The notes below the pieces were generated by a model. That model was not told the origin of the DNA, searched no databases, and saw nothing but the letters and a program-made list of their open reading frames with translations. Positions 23,598 through 25,708 of a stretch of 25,708 nt of DNA are shown in pieces. Numbering within the stretch: the stretch's first letter is position 1; each line of letters begins with the position of its first letter. This stretch comes from MED-G20 sp038108155 (GTDB taxonomy: Bacteria > Bacteroidota > Bacteroidia > Flavobacteriales_D > Parvicellaceae). Both the position numbers and the translations under genes were made by a program. The stretch lies in the NCBI GenBank assembly GCA_038108155.1, contig JAYNHP010000027.1:1-25708 (forward strand). The letters are read 5' to 3'.

Positions 23598-25708
23598 TTA
23601 CTTAAGAATCTGTAATTTTTTGGTAGTCATTGATTCTCCAACTGTTAGTACAAGATTGTAAATTCCATTATTTAATGTAGTTACATCAATATTGTAATAA
23701 TCAAAACTTGAAGCTGAAGTATGATTTCCACTAAATATTAACTCTCCTAGTAAATTATACAAATCGATTTTTATTTCAGAACCCTCAAGTCCTTCAAAAG
23801 CTACAGTAGCTGTATTTTCTGCTGGATTTGGGAACAACATTAATTTTGTTGTATTTAACTCTTCAACATTAGTTGCACTAAGGGTAGAGACTGTTGACTG
23901 AAGTATTTCTTTAGTTGCGTCATCTTGAATCCAAGTAACAACTCCTAAATTACTAAAGTCTTCAACTGAGTGCTGAATCGTATGGTCAATAGGGTTATTT
24001 GCATCAGGTGGTAAAGTGTAAGAACCTTGGAAAGTATGAGAGAAATTCTCAACTACTGTCTGTCCATCGGTTAGACTTCCTAAAGAAAATCCCATTGATC
24101 CCGGAACCATTTTCTTCATTACATGAGAAAATTGTGTTTCACCATTACTACCAATATTGTTGTAGGTCATATATTCAAAAATAGCAGAGTATAAAGTTAG
24201 AGGACCAGCAAAATCACCAAGTGGATTAATACTTACTGTGAAATCAATTTTTTGACCATCCATTACATGGTAAGATGACAAACTAACAAATGCAGGGTTT
24301 GCTATAACAGCATCTATTTGTGAACCTGTTAAACTACTTGAATTTCCTTGCCATACGTTTCCATCTAAAACAAAATCTGGAACTGCATTTACATTGTAAT
24401 AAGTTCTTCTGTCCCCACCCTCTAACGTATAGTAAGGATCACCAGATCCAGGCCATGACATTTGATATTTTAACATTGAATACTGATCATCAGAATATGC
24501 AGCAAGTACAGCTGATACATTTTGGTTTCCAGCTACACAAGGTCCACAAGTAGAACTTGTAAACGACTCCAACATTGGTCTCTTAATATCTCCGTTAGCA
24601 AAAACAGTAACAGAACCAGAAGCCATATCATTGCTAGTATCCATATCAGCAGATCCATTAATATTAGTTGCCCATATATCAATGTTATATGTTCCAGCTG
24701 AAGGTGACCATGGTGTGCCATGATTAAAGCTGTAATAGTCACCAGTTGCTAATGAAAGACCACTAACATTTTCAGTTACAGTAGCTCCACCATCAATAGA
24801 GTAATTAATGTCCATTGATGTTACAGTATTACTTCCCATATTTTGAAGGTCACCAGAAATTGTAAATGGCCCATTAGATAAAATTAGAGATGGAGAAGTC
24901 GTCATTGCTCTTCCTGCCATATCAATGGCAGAAGGAGTTGTACATGTTATGGTTAGTTCTATTGGCACATAAGGTCCGCCAACTCCATCTACACAATTCC
25001 AAATAGCGTCACCATCAATGTACATAGTAATGACACCTGATGTTGATAGTACAGAAACACCTGTATGATCACCATCAGCACTATATAGTAAGTTTCCAGT
25101 ATTTCCAACACCATCGTAGAATTCCAAATTATCATACCCCACTTCAGTTTCGCCAGCTGTAATATCTACCGTAATAAAATCACCTGGAGTAGCAGTAGCT
25201 GTAAAGACAGTATAGGCATTAGCACCGTAACAATATGGTCCGAACGTATCTCCACAACCAGGCTGCACGAAAGTAGTAGAAATTGTTAATGGTCCAACCC
25301 AGTAACTTAAGTCAGTAGCACTACAAACAGCCTGTACGTAAACATCATAGTCTGTACTTGGTGTAAGTCCAGTCATAGAATAAGTGGTTGATGTTACATT
25401 GGTGTTAGTACCAGTCCCTAGAGCGAATCCAGTAGCACCATATTCTACATTCCAAGAAGTCTCTGTTCCGCCAGCTGTCCAAGAAATATCAGCAGTTGAA
25501 GATCCAACATTTGATGCTGTTAGAGGAGATGTTTGAGGGCATGTAGCAGATTGTCTAATTTGAAAATGATCAATTGCTATATCACTCCAGTAAGAAACGG
25601 TTCCGCCAGCATCAACACCAACAGTTGCAGTAAATCTAACCATTGCAGTAGTTGTTAATCCAGTAAGTTGTATAATTTCTTCTACCCACTGATCTCCCTG
25701 ATCACCAG
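23598..25708 (-). CDS. Large secreted T9SS-sorted protein, 3' part (runs off the right edge)
   Basis: The frame is open to the window edge (no start seen); an ATG at 25643 lies inside a domain and is not the start. Reading order: end of a MAM-like jelly-roll domain (YWSDIAIDHFQIRQ), a fibronectin type III domain (about 25545-25265; ADISWTAGGTETSWNVEYG), a CUB-like domain (25260-24935; CGDTFGPYCYGANAYT...), a CARDB-like beta domain (24930-24620; SGDLQNMGSNTVTSMDINYSIDGG), an Omp28-like thioredoxin fold with CGPC at 24537-24548 (LESFTSSTCGPCVAGN), and a C-terminal type A T9SS sorting domain (from about 23860; LFPNPAENTATVAFEG...LYNLLGELIFSG...GIYNLVLTVGE). It is exported and attached to the cell surface or released; its ligand or substrate is unknown. 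A strong terminator follows. Confidence 0.88.
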   Translation of the reverse strand, partial: GDQGDQWVEEIIQLTGLTTTAMVRFTATVGVDAGGTVSYWSDIAIDHFQIRQSATCPQTSPLTASNVGSSTADISWTAGGTETSWNVEYGATGFALGTGTNTNVTSTTYSMTGLTPSTDYDVYVQAVCSATDLSYWVGPLTISTTFVQPGCGDTFGPYCYGANAYTVFTATATPGDFITVDITAGETEVGYDNLEFYDGVGNTGNLLYSADGDHTGVSVLSTSGVITMYIDGDAIWNCVDGVGGPYVPIELTITCTTPSAIDMAGRAMTTSPSLILSNGPFTISGDLQNMGSNTVTSMDINYSIDGGATVTENVSGLSLATGDYYSFNHGTPWSPSAGTYNIDIWATNINGSADMDTSNDMASGSVTVFANGDIKRPMLESFTSSTCGPCVAGNQNVSAVLAAYSDDQYSMLKYQMSWPGSGDPYYTLEGGDRRTYYNVNAVPDFVLDGNVWQGNSSSLTGSQIDAVIANPAFVSLSSYHVMDGQKIDFTVSINPLGDFAGPLTLYSAIFEYMTYNNIGSNGETQFSHVMKKMVPGSMGFSLGSLTDGQTVVENFSHTFQGSYTLPPDANNPIDHTIQHSVEDFSNLGVVTWIQDDATKEILQSTVSTLSATNVEELNTTKLMLFPNPAENTATVAFEGLEGSEIKIDLYNLLGELIFSGNHTSASSFDYYNIDVTTLNNGIYNLVLTVGESMTTKKLQILK

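Noticed and set aside
1..25708. CRISPR arrays, insertion sequences, toxin-antitoxin or defence genes
   Set aside because: No regularly spaced repeats, transposase motifs or recognised defence domains were seen; apart from the integrase region the genes are housekeeping or envelope functions.

Overview
The window looks like a chromosomal segment of a Bacteroidota bacterium, most likely a free-living, possibly marine, member of the Flavobacteriales. The basis is a low-GC base composition (judged by eye), a secreted protein with a type IX secretion (T9SS) sorting domain, a DUF2911 protein, a GGAKD-type Big_5 lipoprotein, the acpP-fabF-rnc / purN / rnhA neighbourhood, and absence of Shine-Dalgarno-like starts. 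A 10-N assembly gap shows it is scaffolded, possibly metagenomic, sequence.

Left end (1-1611): the edge of an integrated element. A tyrosine recombinase on the minus strand lies directly downstream of a tRNA-Arg(CCT) on the same strand, the classic layout of an island integrated at a tRNA 3' end. The element would extend leftward out of the window, and a second element gene starts at the very edge. The integrase is split into three frames by a one-base frameshift and the N gap. Short direct repeats lie between it and the tRNA.

1625-9587: metG (minus), divergent from a plus-strand run of an LD-carboxypeptidase (S66), a PagL-like outer-membrane protein, a large exported PIG-L deacetylase, an overlooked 39-aa single-span membrane protein, and a sodium:solute symporter. 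The last three overlap in sequence and look like one deacetylase/uptake module.

9580-18194: DUF2911 protein (minus), yraN and an RsuA-family pseudouridine synthase (plus), then rnc-fabF-acpP (minus) and the divergent operon purN - Kv-like channel with zinc ribbon - rnhA - MDR oxidoreductase - SCO1, converging on a YhhQ-type transporter.

18287-25708: a YafV-like amidase, a Big_5 lipoprotein overlapping a free-methionine-(R)-sulfoxide reductase, a YebC regulator, a TPMT-family methyltransferase, an AI-2E family transporter, a strong terminator, and the C-terminal part of a multidomain T9SS-secreted protein.

Most of the window is ordinary, compact housekeeping sequence. Two genome-style features stand out: all five convergent gene pairs overlap at their stop codons, and six genes have no usable ATG and must start at TTG. 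I see no CRISPR array, insertion sequence or recognised defence system.
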